Positions 63,104 to 64,000 of a DNA stretch of 64,000 nucleotides are shown piece by piece. Numbering within the stretch: position 1 is the stretch's first letter; each line of letters starts with the position of its first letter. The position numbers and the translations under genes are program-made. Location: positions 682,001 to 746,000 of the forward strand of contig CAWELJ010000004.1 in NCBI GenBank assembly GCA_963809825.1, read 5' to 3'. A model generated the notes under the pieces. That model was not told the DNA's origin and did not search any database. It worked only from the letters and a program-made list of their open reading frames with translations. This DNA comes from Bog-473 sp963809825. GTDB lineage: Bacteria > Actinomycetota > Acidimicrobiia > Acidimicrobiales > RAAP-2.

Positions 63104-64000
63104 CGCGCCGCGCGCACCTGGCGGGCCCAGCCGGCACCGAGCGCGAGCGCCGAGAGGATCAGGACGGGCAGGTCACCCCAGTGGTCGTAGGGCGTCATGC
63201 CGCGGCGCAGGGCCACGGCGGCCACGAGCACCTGCCGTTTCCCGAGCGCGCTGCGTGCCACGACGACTCCGTGGGAGGTGACCACGGCGCTGTAGCCCGT
63301 GGGTGCCGCCTGCACGAGGTCGCGGCCCGTCTCGACCGATTGCACCTTCGCCGCGGCGATCTCTTGCGATGGCACCTGTGACGTCGAGTACGAGGAGGTG
63401 TTGGTGGGCACGGCGAGCAGTTCGGCCCCGGCTCGCACCGACGAATGGCTGCGGCCGGCGTAGAAGATCTCGAACGAGACCAGTAGCCCGAGGGGTCCGG
63501 CGGGCGTGCGCATGAGCCCGGACCCGTGCCCGGGGACGGCATCGACGGACACGCCCGAGAGGTCGGCCAGATGGGAGAAGAAGGCGCGACCGGGCACGTA
63601 CTCACCGAAGGGCACCCGGTGCACCTTCTCGAAGACGCCCACGACGTGCCCGTGAGGACCCCAGGCGACGATCTCGTTGCGGAACGTCGTGCTCGAAGCC
63701 GGCTCGGTCACCCCGACCACGAGGGTGGTGTGCAGCTCCTCGGCCAGCCTGCTCAGGAACGCCGCCTCGGGTGACCCGGCCAGCGGGTGAGAGAGCGCCA
63801 CGACATCTTCGGGCCAGAGCACGAGCCCCGGCGGCGGGTGGACCGACGTGACCGGGAACGTCGCCGCGACCTGCGCGTCGTAGACGGTGATGGGAAAGAC
63901 CTGTTCCTTGCTCAGCCCCCGTTGCCCGCCGCCCTGGACCATCGCCACCCGCAGCGTGCGCACCGCGCCGCCACCGTCGGGGGCGACGGCACCCGCGACC
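63094..64000 (-). CDS. lnt: Apolipoprotein N-acyltransferase-like nitrilase domain (truncated by the window edge)
   Basis: The reading frame is open to base 64000, so the N-terminal membrane part lies outside. The visible part is the C-N hydrolase domain: Glu in LVLWPEDVV, Lys in FEKVHRVPFGEYVPGR, and the nucleophile region LLVSFEIFYAGRSH. The family has Cys at the nucleophile (CYE); here Ser appears. Then NTSSYSTSQVPSQE, ETGRD and a C-terminal membrane helix. Lnt adds the third acyl chain to lipoproteins. The Cys-to-Ser change leaves activity in doubt. Confidence 0.78.
   Translation of the reverse strand, partial: VAGAVAPDGGGAVRTLRVAMVQGGGQRGLSKEQVFPITVYDAQVAATFPVTSVHPPPGLVLWPEDVVALSHPLAGSPEAAFLSRLAEELHTTLVVGVTEPASSTTFRNEIVAWGPHGHVVGVFEKVHRVPFGEYVPGRAFFSHLADLSGVSVDAVPGHGSGLMRTPAGPLGLLVSFEIFYAGRSHSSVRAGAELLAVPTNTSSYSTSQVPSQEIAAAKVQSVETGRDLVQAAPTGYSAVVTSHGVVVARSALGKRQVLVAAVALRRGMTPYDHWGDLPVLILSALALGAGWARQVRAARQS

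Overview
The window looks like a chromosomal segment of a high-GC actinobacterium, most plausibly of the class Acidimicrobiia. The evidence is the mycothiol glycosyltransferase MshA, a Rex repressor, a 14-gene nuo operon with actinobacterial traits, many GTG/TTG starts with 1-10 bp gene overlaps, and two secreted proteins carrying the GYWLVASDGG-type 42-residue repeat that I associate with Acidimicrobiia. The taxonomic call is inference; no rRNA or tRNA gene is visible.

Layout. 1-430: left edge, with an XRE regulator and the first 34 codons of an overlapping gene (toxin-antitoxin-like layout, perfect inverted repeat at the promoter). 616-3927: a class III cyclase/ATPase/TPR regulator bracketed by two imperfect 38-bp direct repeats. 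4280-12649: a catabolic-looking cluster (sulfatase, TetR, SnoaL-like protein, DHDPR-like oxidoreductase, cytochrome P450, 3-alpha-HSD-like SDR, second SnoaL-like protein, LLM flavin oxidoreductase) whose divergent promoters share a near-palindromic operator. 12657-15404: a secreted arylsulfotransferase-like protein with six C-terminal repeats. 15557-24394: housekeeping and stress genes (mini-metallopeptidase, NDMA-type alcohol dehydrogenase, DUF4395 protein behind an IscR/Rrf2-like box, two divergent citrate synthases fused to CBS or HTH domains, beta-propeller lipoprotein, SufS-like aminotransferase, RsbW-like ATPase, DksA-like zinc finger, Fe/Mn superoxide dismutase). 24544-29477: XRE regulator, mshA, YbjN protein, proC, SAM hydrolase, rex. 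29568-35649: tetrapyrrole operon hemA-hemC-cobA/hemD-hemB-hemL. 35717-35811: a nested inverted repeat separating the convergent hemL and an L,D-transpeptidase with the same six-repeat module. 37453-40283: HIT protein, APH-like kinase, and a geranylgeranyl-reductase-family flavoprotein with a histone-H1-like tail. 40371-56604: complete nuoABCDEFGHIJKLMN. 56639-64000: DUF2252 protein, Thr/Pro-rich membrane protein, PPOX-like flavoprotein, a 47-residue zinc-ribbon ORF, an MprF/LPG-synthase-like giant with an N-terminal phosphoesterase-like domain, a HAD phosphatase, and the truncated nitrilase domain of an apolipoprotein N-acyltransferase.

How the genes fit together. Rex (NADH sensing), the heme/siroheme operon, the MenJ-like quinone-modifying reductase and complex I form a respiratory block. 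MshA, superoxide dismutase, the SufS-like enzyme and the IscR-like box point to thiol, oxidant and Fe-S homeostasis. The first 12.6 kb is accessory and metabolic, and holds the best candidate for an undescribed regulon: a predicted sterol- or sulfate-ester-like catabolic cluster controlled through GGCTAGCCGATCGACTAGCC-type sites. Across the window at least ten genes have a TAnnnT (often TAGGCT) hexamer 5-9 nt before the start codon, suggesting that leaderless transcription is common.
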